Part shown: in pieces, positions 6,087 through 6,354 of the stretch
Layout of the letters: every line of letters begins with the position of its first letter
Position numbering within the stretch: the stretch's first letter is position 1
DNA from: Fibrobacter sp. UBA1765
GTDB lineage: Bacteria > Fibrobacterota > Fibrobacteria > Fibrobacterales > Fibrobacteraceae
Assembly (NCBI GenBank): GCA_002314675.1
Contig: DCGZ01000181.1
Location: 1-6,354, forward strand
Reading direction: 5' to 3'
DNA length: 6,354 nt
Translations under genes and position numbers: made by a program
Notes under the pieces: model-generated
What the model saw: only the letters and a program-made list of their open reading frames with translations
Database searches by the model: none
What the model was told of the DNA's origin: nothing

Positions 6087-6171
6087 AGGTCGCAACTTCG
6101 GTGCTTTGAGGCGTGAGGTCGTTCACTGCGTTCACTTTGAGGCAAGAGGTCAGCACTTACGTGCCTAGAGG
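6087..6171 (+). repeat. Three tandem repeat units with conserved flanks and variable cores
   Basis: Three units share a leading AGGTC (6087, 6116, 6147) and a trailing TTTGAGGC (units 1 and 2) or the degraded CTAGAGG (unit 3). The cores differ: GCAACTTCGGTGC (nearly self-complementary), GTTCACTGCGTTCAC (a direct repeat) and AGCACTTACGTGC (GCAC/GTGC palindrome). Spacing is 29 and 31 bases. The stretch is non-coding, upstream of the kinase gene. Confidence 0.7.
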
Positions 6172-6215
6172 AAATGCTGTAGTCAGTCGGCTGTTGACAG
6201 AATTGAAACATATCA

Positions 6216-6242
6216 TGTCTTTGCGAACGTAGTGAAGCAACC
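6216..6242 (-). repeat. Dispersed palindromic repeat, right-edge copy (inverted)
   Basis: Inverted copy of the element at 88-114, with 25 of 27 positions matching. It opens TGTCTTTGCGAACG and ends GTGAAGCAACC. Together with the element at 6254-6288 it forms a head-to-head pair: TGTCTTTGCGA (6216-6226) is complementary at 10 of 11 positions to TCGCAATGACA (6278-6288), so the 73-base composite could fold as one large structure. Confidence 0.8.
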
Positions 6243-6253
6243 CAGAAATATAT

Positions 6254-6288
6254 GGATTGCCACGGGCCTAAAGGCCCTCGCAATGACA
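6254..6288 (+). repeat. Dispersed palindromic repeat with a strong inner hairpin
   Basis: ATTGC (6256-6260) and GCAAT (6280-6284) enclose GGGCCT-AA-AGGCCC (6264-6277), giving a nested hairpin with a GC-rich 6-bp inner stem. The flanks GGATTGC and GCAATGACA place it in the same family as 88-114, but its core is different. No T-run follows, so it does not look like an intrinsic terminator. Confidence 0.8.
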
Positions 6289-6323
6289 TTTCATTATTCA
6301 TTATTAATTATTCATTGAACATT
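6289..6323. repeat. AT-rich short-period repeat
   Basis: A low-complexity run built from ATTATTC and ATTATTAATT units directly follows the palindromic repeat. No open frame of note crosses it. It may be simple sequence or an AT-rich promoter-like segment for a gene beyond the window edge; the sequence does not decide. Confidence 0.5.
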
Positions 6324-6354
6324 CAGACGACAGACGTCAGCCTACTGCCGACAA

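Larger units (their letters stand above)
6020..6354. other. 335-base gene-free region upstream of the PfkB kinase gene
   Basis: No credible coding region is visible on either strand. From left to right it holds the kinase Shine-Dalgarno GGAG (6027-6030), an AT-rich stretch with TATATAA, a short CAGA/GACAGA-type sequence (6064-6086), the three tandem flank-core units, two head-to-head palindromic repeats, an AT-rich run, and a second CAGACGACAGACGTCAG stretch (6324-6340). The kinase promoter is presumably within the first 60-100 bases, but I could not settle on a -35/-10 pair consistent with the Shine-Dalgarno position. Confidence 0.75.

Noticed and set aside
6087..6171. CRISPR-like array suggested by about 30-bp spacing with variable middles
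   Set aside because: The conserved parts are only 5 and 8 bases, the variable parts are 13-15 bases and largely self-complementary or self-repeating, and no cas genes are present.
6062..6301. Minus-strand 79-codon frame in the right intergenic region
   Set aside because: It is made entirely of translated palindromic repeats (for example WVASLRSQRHD) and has no Shine-Dalgarno support. Such frames commonly arise from these elements.

Overview
The window looks like chromosomal DNA from Fibrobacter or a close relative in the Fibrobacterota. The main clue is a lipoprotein that ends in the FISUMP domain (Fibrobacter succinogenes major paralogous domain), a family expanded in this phylum. It is joined to poly-serine linkers, which are also typical of secreted Fibrobacter proteins. 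Base composition is moderate to AT-rich.

All five convincing genes lie on the minus strand, so transcription runs from high to low coordinates. From right to left: (1) 6354-6020, a 335-base gene-free stretch packed with short palindromic and tandem repeats; (2) 6019-5060, a PfkB-family kinase of the adenosine-kinase-like type, followed by a hairpin/U-tract terminator at about 4998-5027; (3) 4982-1869, a three-gene cluster: a 7-TM protein with a degenerate GGDEF and an apparently intact EAL domain (c-di-GMP phosphodiesterase), a NUDIX hydrolase fused to a DUF1653 domain (overlapping the first gene by 14 bases), and peptidyl-tRNA hydrolase (14 bases further on), closed by a terminator at about 1812-1843; (4) 1659-190, the serine-rich FISUMP lipoprotein with its own upstream region, which carries a 25-bp imperfect palindrome; (5) 189-1, a gene-free edge with more copies of the dispersed repeat.

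The spacing of the middle cluster suggests one transcript joining c-di-GMP turnover, probable nucleotide-pool sanitation and rescue of stalled peptidyl-tRNA. Shared function is not implied beyond co-expression. The lipoprotein is probably an independent surface-exposed unit.

I see no defence system, mobile element with a transposase, CRISPR array, rRNA or tRNA. The less ordinary features are modular palindromic repeats at both window edges, in which similar core sequences sit between different flanks; a near-identical 42-bp coding repeat in the lipoprotein; the NUDIX-DUF1653 fusion; and a terminator hairpin pressed against the start of the phosphodiesterase gene, which lacks a clear Shine-Dalgarno sequence.
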